64,000 nt of DNA from Erigeron canadensis (GCF_010389155.1 NC_057769.1:34457548-34521547), one strand, 5' to 3'; counted from the stretch's first letter, positions 1-11,559 are shown. Program-made: numbers and translations. The notes: a model not told the origin generated them from the letters alone.

Positions 1-118
1 TCTTCGGCGTTCAAACCCCAATCCGGCTTCACCTTTCCTCACCCCGACCCATCGGCGGCGGTGTTCCCGCGCAGGGCCGGGGTTCACCGCGCCTCACCCC
101 GTTACGACTCCCACCCCC
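1..118. mobile_element. GC-rich end of a possible Harbinger-like element
   Basis: The first 118 bases are far richer in G and C than anything around them and stop abruptly at a run of C followed by TAA. Read on the minus strand, the segment starts with a G-run followed by GTGGGAGTCG. I recall such G-rich ends from PIF/Harbinger-type plant elements, and TAA/TTA is the usual target site of that superfamily. Only one end lies in the window, so the identification is weak. It could also be a GC-rich gene edge. Confidence 0.3.
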
Positions 119-833
119 CTAAGGTTGTTACACATACCCGGATACATACAATTTAAAAGTTCATTACATACAATTTACAATATTGAAGTTCGATAATCGA
201 TACACATTATGACAATTCGTGTATTCTAACATACTAATCTTTTTTTAACCTATAACCCATATTATGTTTAATGTTGTATATGTTTGATACATTAATTTTA
301 TTAACAAGAATAAATGAATAATATGGATGTCATTGATCAACCGATGGAAGTCCAAAATATAAATTTCTTACGTAATATCGACATTGGCTTGCCTATGAAT
401 TTGACTATCCAATGCAAGGTTTATACCACCTTTACTATACGCTTTTTCTTTAAACCTCCATTAATTGTGTTTATTTCCCATTACATGTAACGAAAAAGAG
501 TTTTTTTTTTAAAAAGACAAACACGAAAAAGCTACTTTTCTATGGATGTCATGATCAGATGATTCAGATGATCACCAATTGTAGCATGGTTGTAACTTCT
601 AGCACCAATATAGAATGTTTTCTATAATAGTCCAGCATGAGCAGTGGAAGTATATACTTGAAAAAACACATTGATCATTTTTATCAAAAGATTGAACATC
701 AAATATAATTCAAATAGTCGATTTTATACAAATTTTCCTAATTTTCTCAATAGCGTATATATCTGCTATTCAGCTCATAACTCATGATCATTTTTATGAT
801 TTTATGAAAGATGTTCCCAAATGCCAAATAGAC

Positions 834-928
834 AAGACAAGCCAAGTCGGGTTACATTTTGGAGAGGTCATTTGGGTCAAATGGACAGGACAAGCCAAGT
901 CGGGTTACATTTTGGAAAAGTCATTTGC
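834..928. repeat. Two-copy tandem duplication, period about 54 bp
   Basis: The segment containing CAAGCCAAGTCGGGTTACAT is present twice in direct orientation, followed each time by a TTTTGGA-N-AGTCATTT type sequence. The two copies differ at a few positions. Confidence 0.75.
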
Positions 929-1690
929 ATCATAATACTATGACGGTGTATGAGGAAAGTTGAGATGTAAACAACTGACCCTACCGAAGTAGAGATGCTT
1001 ATTTTTTCGGTAAAAGGCCTTCACCCCTGGTTAAAGATTATGCAATATAGCGGAATACTAGATTGACTATTACAAAACATGTCATAGAGCACCGTTTAGG
1101 AAAAGAAGTATAAACTACTTTCCTACATTACAACAAAACATCACGTCTATTTAAGATAGAAAATGACATCCGCCCTTACAAAATATGAGGATAAAGTAGT
1201 AGAAAAGAATATACATAGGTGGGGAAGCTGGTCTTCATGGACGAACATGTGTTCTATCATTTAAGAGGATAGGATGGTCGTCGTGATTGAAGATGACAGT
1301 CTACATGTTGTTGCAATTTCATAAGTAGCCTATGTATGAGAAACCAAATGTTTCTTGAAGGTTGGAATCTTAAAATCACACAAATGTTGGACAGTTAATT
1401 GAAAGTACTATGCACCATGGATAACATATCAGCATCACTCACCTTGTATCAAAAACAAATTATGCATGGTTAAATATTTGGCTTATATTATGCTTTTCGT
1501 TCGACTCAAAAGAGATACAACAACCCAATTCGATCTCTAATTAAATAGTGGATACCAATCTTGCTTTAAATTCGGTATCACTGCACTTGATACGCAACCT
1601 GGAATGATAATGATGATTAATGCATTAGGCACGTACGTTTGTGTACTTATGCATCTTCTTCTTCTTCTTATTATTTTTTTTCCGAACAGC

Positions 1691-1731
1691 ATTATTATTT
1701 TTATTATTGTTATTATTATTATTATTATTAA
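1691..1731. repeat. ATT/TTA trinucleotide microsatellite
   Basis: A run of ATT units with a few interruptions. It creates poly-isoleucine reading frames on both strands, which I do not regard as coding. Confidence 0.9.
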
Positions 1732-1889
1732 ATATTTTGTCATTTTTGATCCATCTATTGAAATTAACTTGAAGGAATCCTCACTCTTGTTACAAAAGCA
1801 ACTAGGTTAGCTCGAGCACAACATCAGATTTCTATACTACGGCTTTGAATGTGTTAGAGAGTCAGTCAATCAAACTACACCATTCCACT

Positions 1890-2130
1890 TAGGGATGAGC
1901 TTGACATGATATCCAAGAATCCCAATCCCAAAAAGTCCCAAAATTCCAAACCAATCCCGGTACCGGGAAAGTATTAGAACCAATCTAGCTAACTAGAACT
2001 GAAACTCATTGAAATGTGGTGCAACTATGTATGGTGTGATGCACCAGCTAAAATGCTTTTCTACCATCTGATTTTGGTACCATCAATTACCTGTTCAAGA
2101 CACGATACCAGTACCAGATGCTCACCCTTA
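1890..2130. mobile_element. Possible hAT-type non-autonomous element
   Basis: The left end TAGGGATGAGC is matched in inverted orientation by GCTCACCCTTA at the right end. Short ends of the CAGGGRTGNGC kind are typical of plant hAT elements. No 8-bp target duplication is visible and the interior is non-coding, so this is tentative. Confidence 0.35.
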
Positions 2131-3442
2131 ATGGCAATCTTCTGATAATCATTTGAAACCCACTTAAACAATAGATAGTACTCCATATATCAACGAAAGT
2201 ATAACATAAAATAGCCTTTTCAATACAGGAGAAGAGAATTTAAGAAATGATGAGCACTCATGCTGATTAATTTATGAAAAAGCTAAAATGGAACATGAAT
2301 CACCTTGACTAAACAAAGGCCTGGCCACATGAATCAACAAACAAATTCAACGATGAGCCACAACCCTAAACCAAACCTTGAACTACAGAAGCCACAAACA
2401 AAAGAAAAGAATACAAAGAAGGAACCTATCTGAACCACCTCTTGACTCACATTGTCAACGCGAGACACTTTAAGGAGAAAGTGTAACTCCCAAACTCAAT
2501 ATAAAACACACAACACATCATCAACCGATGAAATTTATAACCACAAGCAATTTAAGGTTATAGTGATATGCACCCATAATCCATCACATGACAACAACAA
2601 AAAAAAAGTTGGAAATGCAATCTCAAACACTCGATACCATAAAATCAGTAGCTGCCTTAAACACAAATGAGACAACTAATATAGGAAAGTACTGAATAAT
2701 AAAGATCTGTCCTAATAATAAAAATGTAGAATCAAACAAGTCAAAAGTCAGGCATTTTAATTGCTCGAGAAGTTAACGCAGATTTCACAACAGTTGATCT
2801 ATGATGTTTAGGCAGAGCACATAGATGACTGGATAAGTCAATAGGCAGGGCATTCTAACCTTGTTGGAGTTTCTCAACATAATTCTGAAAGTAGGAATAT
2901 TGTTGCAGGCTTGCAGCCCCTGTAACGTCTACAAACCAAGAAATTAGAGCTGTCAAACACAAAATCTTATATGCTTACTGGCGTACCAAACATTTTTAAC
3001 CAGGATCTTTTGGACAAAAAATCAAATAAAACTACCAAATAATCTTGGGAAAAAAAAAACAATACACAGAATACTTACACAAAGAACCATTTGGTCATAA
3101 TCAAGTTTGGCCACCACTACCCTGCAAATGCTCAGTTGACCATGGTCAACATGGACTTCGTGGAATAAGTGTCACAGAACCCACACATTGGTCCATTGCG
3201 TTGAGACTGGGCGTTGATACCCAGTACCGAGCTATAATTACGCAGAAAGGGCATTCTTTTACACACCAGTTAGGCAAGAAAAGATTAATAAGAAGGCATA
3301 TTTCCAACAACTTAAAAGAAAAAAAGTCGATTAGTAAACATAAAAATGATTAAAAGAAGCTACAAGTTTAACGTACCACATAGTGTTATAATGAATAATA
3401 ATGATACATAACCCATTAAAAAAAAAATGATACATAAAAAAG

Positions 3443-5907
3443 TCAACTAACACCAACTTGGTTCAATCCATGCAAGAGGGTTGTGATGATGCACAGTCCT
3501 GAGTAACCCCCCAAATATTGTTCCATGTTTCTGCCATTGAATGTGTGAAACAAGCATGTTTCGAGTGAATAGAACACTACTTTCCCGTTTGTGGGATGCA
3601 AACACGGAAAATAAATCTTCGCCATTTCCGGCGTTTGGGCGTCAATGCAGAGACACACTGTATCAGAAATATAAATCGTGTGTTTTCCTAAATCATCTAC
3701 TTTCTCCCATTCTTCTGCTAAATCATTATGCTTGAATACCTCGACGGAATTTTCAAACTTGCCCACAATGACTACTAAAAGATGTTGATCGCACTTCGTC
3801 ATGTAATATAGTGCCTCAGAGTTGCAACCACTTCCCGGGATTTTGGCTTCAATAACCTTCCAGGAGTAATCTTCTTCCAGCAAATGTTTTAAAACCAAGA
3901 GTTTTCCCTCGTCACACAAGGCATAGAGATCTCCTTCATGAAATGTTGGAAACCGAATAGAGCTTATATCACCCAATTCAAGCGTACGCCAGGTTGGTTC
4001 AGCTGAACCAACATCCAAGGCATGTAGATAATCAGCTAAATCTTCAGGTGTATCAAACGTTGAGATTGGTTGCGGAGCTACATAGAAGACGTGAACACAG
4101 GTTCTTGAATTACGTGATGTAAATCCAATACCCATACAGTTGGGGGAAGTTGGTGGTGCTGTGAAACACAAGCTTTCGAAAGTTCGATACGATACTGGAA
4201 GCTTGTGTATATCCTTTGTGAAGGGGTTAAAAAATACTAGGTGTGGAAGTAATTCTTCGTCCCAAACCCTAACCAACAACCATCCAAACCTGGAACAATA
4301 TATTCCACTGCCTTTAAGAATCGATATTTGAGAATTTTTCATGAAGTAATGGTCACCTGACATCGGATATGTAAAAGTGTTAATGCCTCGATTAGTGTCT
4401 AGAACCACCAGCCAAGGTGAAACTAATGAATAGCTCCGTAATCTCCTTAATGATGTTTTGTTGTGACATTGAATCAGAGGCGCTGCTAGATAACACTGTT
4501 TGCATGTAGCACGAAAGTTTATGTATTCCACACCAACACAAATTTTCATAATCGTCTCCAATATATCAAACGGAATACTAAGCAGCCGTTGTTTGTTAGA
4601 CCCAATCTCGTCATTTGTAAGTGATCTTACTACTATCTCATCCTCTTGTGGTTTAGAATCAACTATGCATTTGGTTTCTCCATAGTCATCTTCCAACCTA
4701 CACAATACTATGATTTTAGGAATCATTTTTCATTTAATTAAATACAAATTAGAATATAAGATAAAAGCTATACCTGTATTCCCACATTAATACATGGCTT
4801 GTTGGCAGCACTGGAAAAGGCATAGTAAATGGGAGGATGGTTTTATGGTTAACATGGTATGAATATACTATGTTGTCCATTTGATCACCACGAATGTGTA
4901 TATAACCCCCTAACTCTGAGGCAATTACAGAGTTGTAAAATATCGAGCAACCATGATCAAAATCCACATAAAAGAGCCCACCTTTGAGGTCTGACATTTC
5001 CTTCCACATTCCCTCAGTTATGGATAAGCCTGCAATATCTTCCTCTTTTAATTCTTCCACCCTCGTATTAGTCAAGTCCCAACCTTTAAGGACTTCTAGT
5101 TCTTCCCAGTTTATACTAGCCATGTCTAGTATATGCAAGGTAACAGCAAGAATTGTTTTCTTTGTTCCCTCGACGAGAATGCAGAATAACTCTGTAGAAG
5201 ATCCTTTCAGAAAATAATTATAATTTTCCTCAAGGTCGTCGTCCAAAGAAGGGTAGCCAGGAAAAGGGCATGGCCCAAAAACCAACAGTTTTATCACAAC
5301 TTCTTTATCCTTAACTGCAATGTCAATTTGTATGACAAAATTGGCAACTGAACCACCAGTACTTTAACGCATATAACTTACCATTGCAACAAGTAAGGCT
5401 ATGCAATAAACTACCATCAATAGTTATTTTCTTCAGTTGTTTAGCGTATGACATATCAGTCCATCTTAACTTCTTTCTCTTACAATCTAGTCGACAAAAA
5501 ACAAAAGCAGGTTTGTTGGTTCTTGTTAACAGAAGAACTGAACCCGGAACATTGGGAGGGGATGACAAACAACATTGTTTGATATCATCGTCCAAATCTC
5601 CATCCTTTTTCAACATATTTAACGGAGGTAGACGTATGATCTTAGACGTCAGTGAGTTCCAGAGTGACCACATAAGATTAGTGGAGAGAATCACCCATCC
5701 ATGGAAAAAACCTCGGATAACATTCCCAAGCAACTGGGGAATTCGACACCGGTAATAAGACAGGGGGTCGTGTATGTTGTAGAAATAATGGCCTCTTATT
5801 CCGTCGTCTTCAAGGCACTCGGCGACCAACCATGGATGCTTTGAACATAGGGGAGGCAACTGATCATAACATACCAAACCATGTTTTTGCTGCTCCATCA
5901 TCATCAT
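3443..5907 (-). CDS. F-box/DUF295 (KIB-type) protein with two DUF295 regions
   Basis: Proposed exons on the minus strand are 5907-5382, 5314-4774 and 4697-3443, giving 773 residues. All junction phases agree. Residues 1-355 form a DUF295 (KIB1-4 beta-propeller) region without an F-box. Residues 395-433 are an F-box (IPFDILETIMKICVGVEYIN and onward), followed by a second DUF295 region containing YCSRFGWLL, VFFNPFTKDIHKLP and APPTSPNCMG. F-box proteins are SCF ubiquitin-ligase receptors, and Arabidopsis KIB1 targets the GSK3 kinase BIN2. The target here is unknown. The second intron (76 nt, CAG|GTATAG to GTGTAG|G) is conserved in position with the 17.7-20.0 kb copy. The first (67 nt, G|GTAAGT to TTGCAG) covers sequence that is exonic in that copy. 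The last 21 or so residues are shifted by a 1-nt deletion after a G-run, so the family ending IEPSW is lost. The gene may be functional or in early decay. Confidence 0.7.
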
Positions 5908-6560
5908 CTAAGATACTGTAGATACCAAACAACTATGAATACTCTCATCAAAAAGGTCATCGAAGAAAGACCTGATTTTCACATTAATCATCCAAAAAAA
6001 ACAACCTAAAAGTCATCCAAAAAAAACAACCTAAACCATCCAAATTAGAGTCAGTTTTTACTTAAAGTCATCAAACAAAGACCTGATTTTTACCTAAATC
6101 ATCCAGAATAGAGAGTTTTACATAAAAGATCCAAAAAAGACTCAATTTTGACCTAAACGACTTGATTTTTGGAGCTATAAAAACTAGATTTTTACTTAAA
6201 GACGTAGGAGAAAAACCTGGTTTTTACCTAAATCATCCAAAATTACCCGATTTTACCCAAATCATCCAAAAAGGCTCAACTTTACCTAAAGTCATCGCAG
6301 AAATACCTGATTTTTACCCAAATCCTCTAAAGACTCGAACTTTACCAAAATCATATAATAAAGGCTCGATTTTTACCACAATAGACAAAAAAATAACCTA
6401 AATCATCATAAAAAGAGACCAACAACAACAAGTAACTATTTATTTATACTCCTAAAAACACTAATAATACAATAATTTGGAGAAAACAAAAAGTAATTAT
6501 TTATTATAAACACTAATAATGCAATAACTTGGAGAGGAAAAAAAAGGAATTCGATCATAC
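5908..6560 (-). other. Probable 5'-UTR intron of the F-box gene, with degenerate tandem repeats
   Basis: Read on the minus strand, a donor (GAG|GTATGATC) at 6560 and an acceptor (TATCTTAG|ATGATG) at 5908 bracket this stretch, placing the start codon directly after the splice. The related copy at 20 kb has the same arrangement. The interior is built from about ten degenerate units of the type CCTGATTTTTACCTAAATCA with CATCCAAAA, period about 30-40 bp. Splicing is predicted, not shown. Confidence 0.5.
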
Positions 6561-7190
6561 CTCAAATTTCTCCTTCAAACACTAAACCAATTTGTCCGAC
6601 TCGAAACTTTATTGATAATAAGTTAGGGTTAAATGCAAATCGTAAGGAAGTGGTGTTTGGTTGTAAAGAAGACGATTATATATGTAAATCATCCAATTTT
6701 CACTTTAGTCCTTTCAGTTTTAACTTTTCTATTACCCGCAATAAAACTTTTTGGTCCTTTAAGTTTCAACTTATTTATAAACGGGCTATTATAACTTTTA
6801 ACTTAAGTCCACAATACTGTCGTCGTGCGATGAATGTATCGGTAGCGTTCGGGAGACCCACCAGAGTCGCCGGGTAGAGGAAATATGTACTCTTCTCCCG
6901 GGTCAGTACGGTAATCTATATATTAAGTCCCACAGTGTCACAATATTCGGGTGAATAATGGACACAGAACAGTTGTAGAGGCCTCCTTTTTTGTATCCAG
7001 CCGCATGAAACAAATAAAATGAAATGAAATTGATGACCGGCTATGTGGCTTGATGGGATTGGAGAGTCAACAATCAACAAAAAATTCATCTCATCGGCCC
7101 GCTTTGCTAATCCGTGGACCAAGGGATGTAGGCCTAGGAAAACTTGAAAGAAAGAAGCAATACCGACGGTACCAAAAGAGCTAAGTCTCA
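6561..7190. other. Upstream region of the F-box gene
   Basis: No gene is seen. The first part should hold the promoter and 5' leader of the minus-strand F-box gene. The segment from about 6993 to 7090 resembles 8848-8943 in direct orientation, so a related repeat lies on both sides of the mitochondrial insertion. Confidence 0.4.
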
Positions 7191-7502
7191 TTCACAAATT
7201 CATCTTTGTTTATGCTGAGTTTAGTCCTACTTCTGATTCACCTCCATCCATCCAGTCAAGTAATTCGCTATCGGAAATTCTTCCGCCGCCAAAGACAGAC
7301 AGGGACAAATCCAATCCCTTAATTCTTTTATCCCAATTCAATTGTTGTTTGATGTAATAATAGAGGTGTCAGACAATAAGAAAGATTCAAGATAAAGACT
7401 AGAAGAAGGGGCTTTCTTAGAAGAATTCCCACTTGGACTGGTAGTGAGAACCCGATCTCCAGAAGCTAATTGGCAAAAGAAAGGGCCTACTGATAGAGCT
7501 GG

Positions 7503-7504
<2 letters not shown>

Positions 7505-7533
<29 letters not shown>
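7505..7533. repeat. Poly-G tract of 29 bases
   Basis: An uninterrupted run of 29 G on the plus strand within the mitochondrial-like segment. A run of this length could form a G-quadruplex, and its length in the assembly is likely to be inexact. Confidence 0.95.
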
Positions 7534-8284
7534 ATACTAGTTATCAGGTCAGAGAGAGGCTTGGCCCGTAAGCTGGCCCCCTTAAAAAGCCAAAGGCGGA
7601 AGCTTTTTTTTCTTTAAGCGCAAAAGTAGCGCTTAGAAAGGAGAGTCTTGATGCACATTCCGCGACATAGCATGATATTGCTCTGATGTTTTTACAATTA
7701 TCTTTTTTGAAGCCATCACTTATATTTATCGGATGGGTGGGCGAAGGTATCTTCTCTCTTCTTTCATGGGGTCTCCTATATAAATCTAGCCCGTTAAGTA
7801 GCCGGGTTAGATTAATTGTTATGGTAGATCCAATCGCTGTCACTATAATCTCATTTCGCTTTTCCTTATCACTAGTACGAACTAACTTTTTACTGGAGGG
7901 AAGGCTGGGGAAAAGCATAGAGAGCTTTCAAAGATATACGACCTTAGGTATCTGACCATAAAATACCGACCTTCTAACATTACCGACTCATTTAATAAGA
8001 AGCTCACTCGTGCCATTTGACCTCGTCCTATAAGATTCATACTTAGCTCGAAGCTCTCTCATCCGAGTGGAGTTAGGCCCATTTCCTAGCCTAGTTTGCT
8101 AGTAGGCTTGCTTGGTCTGACCAACGGAAAGAAATGGGATTTTTGGGCGTCAGATTCTTCTTCTTCTCTTACGACCTGTCTTGCTGTGGAAGCAGTGGCC
8201 GGAAGCTTTACTACATCAGCTGTAAAAAGCGGAAGGCTGGTGGCGGAATATCGGCCAAGATACGTCGTGCTGTTGAAAGAGCTG

Positions 8285-8405
8285 TCAAACTTACTTATCC
8301 GAGACTACTCTTACTTAGGTTGGGGTGGCTGGTGGTTTCGGGATCCCGTGGAAAATGCTTCTTTTATGCCTCGGGTATTAGCTACAGCTCGTATTTTTGG
8401 GGGAA
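8285..8405 (+). pseudogene. ccmFN: Fragment of mitochondrial ccmFN (cytochrome c maturation)
   Basis: The plus-strand frame reads [20 protein letters not shown] followed by RVLATARIF. This is the tryptophan-rich WWD haem-handling signature of CcmF, a membrane protein that attaches haem to cytochrome c in plant mitochondria. Two positions that are tryptophan in the protein are CGG (arginine) here, at 8339-8341 and 8372-8374. C-to-U editing would turn both into UGG, so the copy looks like unedited mitochondrial genomic DNA. Only a short piece of the gene is present and the frame soon leaves the family, so it is non-functional in the nucleus. Confidence 0.7.
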
Positions 8406-8830
8406 GAGGAATGAAAGAGGGACATCTCATTTCTTTCTTTACATGTATATGATTTCATTCGACTAGCAGCAATCTTCGATTCTGATATCATATTAGGAGA
8501 GGGGGAAGGAAAGTCAATATGAGATTTTCGTTGGTTTTTCCAACGAAAGAGTGAAAGATGCTCTTTTATCCTTATCCAGAAGTACCAATACCCACTGCTA
8601 CTAAGAACCATGATTGACACTTGAAAGTAAGGTGAAGACTCTTTCCCCTAATCCATCCATGAATATACTTTTTTCGCTAAGAAAGCCTCTACTAGGCTAA
8701 AACACCTTAGCAATTACTAGTAATGCCCCCTATCGACCTAAGTCTTGTTTTTTGCTAGAACTATACAATAAAGCCCGGCTCGCGAGGCGTCCCTCTCGCA
8801 GTAGAGTTCCAAACCTTGCCTCGCTCTTGA

Positions 8831-9605
8831 GTGGTGTGCATGTCTCTTTTTCCAGCCACAAAACAAATTGAAATACAATTGAGACTTGGCTGTGTGGATG
8901 AGCTCTATTGGTCAATCAAAAGTCAACACAAAATGAGCTGTTTGTGACTTGTTAGTTGAACAATTCAAGCTGCTTAATTTTCCTTCTCGTGTAGGCCCAG
9001 CCGAAAACAACACCACAAAAAAAAATGAAAATGGGCTTCTTTAAGGTCACGGCCCAATGGCTGGGTTTCTACTAGGCTTAGCTCGTGATCTGTATGTGTA
9101 TGTGTGATGTGGCTCGGCAGGACTCCAAAAGAAAGCCACAAATATAAAAACATGTTGTTTCCTAAAATGATGAATGGCTGCTGTGCTCTTGATAGTTCAT
9201 GTTTGGGTTTTTTTTCTCTTAGTCCATCATATAAGCAGAACAATAATAACTTGGAATGGGGGTTTCTTCTCATAGCCGCTTTAAACAACTTAGCAAACCA
9301 AAGTTATATAAATGTGGCTGTGAGGTCGACTTGTTCAACAAATTAATTTGTTTTGAGCTCCAATCTAGTCAAAACTTGAAGTGCTCCACTCAACCATCAT
9401 TTTATGTCATCTTTAGGATGATCTAGCTCCATATAAGCTCCAAAATCAAGCAAGTCATATTATAAACTTATAAAAAAATACTTGCACAATAATAAGGAAC
9501 CGAAATACACAACTTTGACATAAAAAGCATTCAAGTGACAGATATTAGCCTCAAAATAAATACTTGAAAATATGCATAATTTGGCTAATATCAAGATCCT
9601 ATAGG
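8831..9605. other. Intergenic region, no gene seen
   Basis: AT-rich sequence without a supported gene. It starts with a diverged direct copy of the repeat found at about 6993-7090. Confidence 0.4.
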
Positions 9606-10425
9606 CCAATTGAAACGCGACATGTGTGAAAATGAAAAAAAATGCACGGTGGCATTTTGGTAATTAAATCAAACTTTTTTGAAGCATGGTCAGCCTGGTT
9701 CTGGGTCAGCTTGGGTCTGAGTCAGCTTAGGTTCTGATCAGCTTGGTTGGTCAGCTTGGTTTGGTCAGCTTGGGTTCTGGGTTAGCTTGGTTGGTCAGCT
9801 TGGTCAGAGTCAGCTTGGGTTCTGATCAGATTGATTGGTTAGCATGATCAGTTTGGTCAGATTAGGGTCAGGTCTGATTGGGTCAGCTTGGGGTACGCGA
9901 TAAGAGGGTTCAATGTTGGGTCAGCTTGACACAATCTACACAAATGTAGATTATGGGTTTTGGGTCAGCTTGGGTCTGGGTCAGGTTGGTTAGCTTGGGT
10001 TGGGTCAGCTTGACACAATCTACACAAATGTAGATTATGGGTTTTGGGTGAGCTTGGGGTCAGGTTGGGTCAGCTTGGGTTGGGTCAGCTTGGGTTGGGT
10101 CAGCTTGACACATACCTACACATAATCTACGCAAATGTGGATCCCAAGCTGACCCAGATTCCAGGCTGACCAAGCTGACCCAACCAATCTGACTAAGCTG
10201 ACCAACCAAGCTGATCAGAACCTAAGTTGACCAGAACCCAAGCTGACCCTAAACCCAAGCTGACCAACCAAGCTGTCAGGCTGACCAAGCTGACTCAACC
10301 AAGCTGACGAACCAAGTTGATCATGACCCAAGCTGACCCAAAACCAGGCTGATAAAAGTTTGATTTATTTACAAAAATGCCACCGCGTTTTTTTTTAAAT
10401 CCACATGTCACGTTCTGATTGGTTC
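9606..10425. mobile_element. Foldback element with minisatellite arms
   Basis: The ends form an inverted repeat: CCAATTGAAACGCGACATGTG on the left matches the complement of CACATGTCACGTTCTGATTGG on the right, followed inward by matching GGTGGCATTTT and AATCAAACTTTT segments. The left arm is made of many copies of GGTCAGCTTGG/GGGTCAGCTTGGGTT and the right arm of the complementary CCAAGCTGACC, so most of the 0.8 kb can fold into one long imperfect hairpin. Inside, a block containing TGACACAATCTACACAAATG occurs twice, about 83 bp apart. No coding capacity is seen. No target duplication was identified, so the superfamily is open. Confidence 0.75.
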
Positions 10426-10827
10426 ATAAGACATTTTCTCCCTTCTCTCCTTAAGACACCTTCTTATTTGATCTCTCTCCTATTTAATTAATGTTAATCA
10501 TTAATTAAGGTTGGTTCTTTTGGTCGACAAATATATATGACATATATATTGTTTTCAATTAGGTTCATGAGAAGTTCAAATAAAAGGGGTATAAACAAAG
10601 GGTTGTTTGGATCGTGATTCGAGTACTAGCATACGGTATAAGGGGTGTCTAGTGTGCGATTTAAACCCTAATTCATCATAATATTAATATTAATTAATAT
10701 TATTGGAAGCTATGCGCAAAATGTACACGTTTCGATTCCTATCTTTGTTAATTAATTTGATTGCATATTTGTTTCGATTCTTCCGTTGCGTACTCGTGAT
10801 TAGATGCATACATTCTAACACCAAAGA
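10426..10827. other. AT-rich spacer before the chimeric pseudogene
   Basis: No gene is seen. I searched for a second copy of the LTR-like sequence at 12.09-12.27 kb here and did not find one. Confidence 0.4.
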
Positions 10828-10869
10828 GTGATGATATCATTTGCATTACTGCCAGTCGCAAGTTGCTTC

Positions 10870-11075
10870 AATTGTATGGCCAAGAGAAGAATTTTGTCAA
10901 AGAAATGCATTGAGACGTTTAATGAGATTTCGAAGAGCAAGGAAGACTATAATAAACTCTATGAATTCTTTTCAATGCATCTGAACTTGAAAGTCGATGA
11001 TATTAGCAATAACAGGGTCACATTGGGTTATTCACTCAAATGTTATTCAACACAGAGTGATAAGGGATTCAGCCT
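10870..11075 (+). pseudogene. HSP90 middle-domain fragment
   Basis: The segment KKCIETFNEISKSKEDYNKL followed by YEFFSMHLNLKVDD and CYSTQSDKG matches the HSP90 middle-domain stretch that in functional proteins reads KKCIE-FNEIAENKEDY, F-NLKLGIHEDS and YHSTKSGD. Only about 70 residues are present, with neither the ATPase nor the C-terminal dimerisation domain, so it cannot work as a chaperone. Confidence 0.7.
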
Positions 11076-11559
11076 GATTAAAGTAAAGCAGCTATATACC
11101 GTAGAGGTAAAACCAACACTTGTGATTCAGGAGCTTAATACCGAGGAGGTAAAACCATCACTTGTAATTGCAGAAGTTATTTTCAGCGATTCCAATTACA
11201 AGCAGGATGAGTGGGAACCACCAAAAGGAGAATTGAGAACAAAGAGGGTTGCCCCTCCTGCTGTACTGAATGTTAATGAATCTATTGGTGGTGCAAACTT
11301 GCTTCCAAGTGGAGTTTCAATACATAAGATAGACCTTCTAGTGGAGCAGATGACAATGCTTCAGAGTGGGAGTTTCGTAGCTGCAAGTGCCCATATATAA
11401 AAAGATTGGAAGCTGGTCTGGATGAACAAATGCTGAGCTTAGACATTCCAAATGAATCAGGAAAGGGTAGAAATTTAGGGAAAGGACTTCTTAGCACTGG
11501 TGACGAGCTGAAGAACTTACATAGCTTTGGTATCGGCACGACTAATGAAATGGCTGCAG

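Larger units (their letters stand above)
119..3442. other. Gene-poor left flank
   Basis: I found no convincing protein-coding gene here. Open frames are short, of low complexity and without recognisable motifs. The stretch holds a small tandem duplication, an ATT microsatellite and a possible hAT-type element, listed separately. Two short minus-strand segments near 2.86-2.93 kb and 3.08-3.13 kb are bounded by splice-like signals, but I could not assemble a gene from them. Confidence 0.5.
7190..8830. other. Nuclear insertion of mitochondrial DNA (NUMT)
   Basis: This stretch has a more balanced base composition and the look of plant mitochondrial intergenic DNA, and it contains a recognisable fragment of mitochondrial ccmFN. 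Other reading frames in it have no known product. The edges are set by the change in sequence character and are uncertain by a hundred bases or more. A 29-base G-run interrupts it. Comparison with a mitochondrial genome of the same plant would fix the limits. Confidence 0.6.

Noticed and set aside
1537..1810. Open frames rich in isoleucine or leucine on both strands.
   Set aside because: They are translations of the ATT microsatellite and have no other support.
2857..3135. Minus-strand segments with splice-like edges, one reading VTGAASLQQYSYFQNYVEKL.
   Set aside because: The segments are short, no neighbouring exons could be joined in phase, and no family was recognised.
8096..8284. Frames just upstream of the ccmFN signature as part of the same mitochondrial gene.
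   Set aside because: I could not match them to ccmFN or any other mitochondrial protein. They are probably rearranged intergenic DNA.
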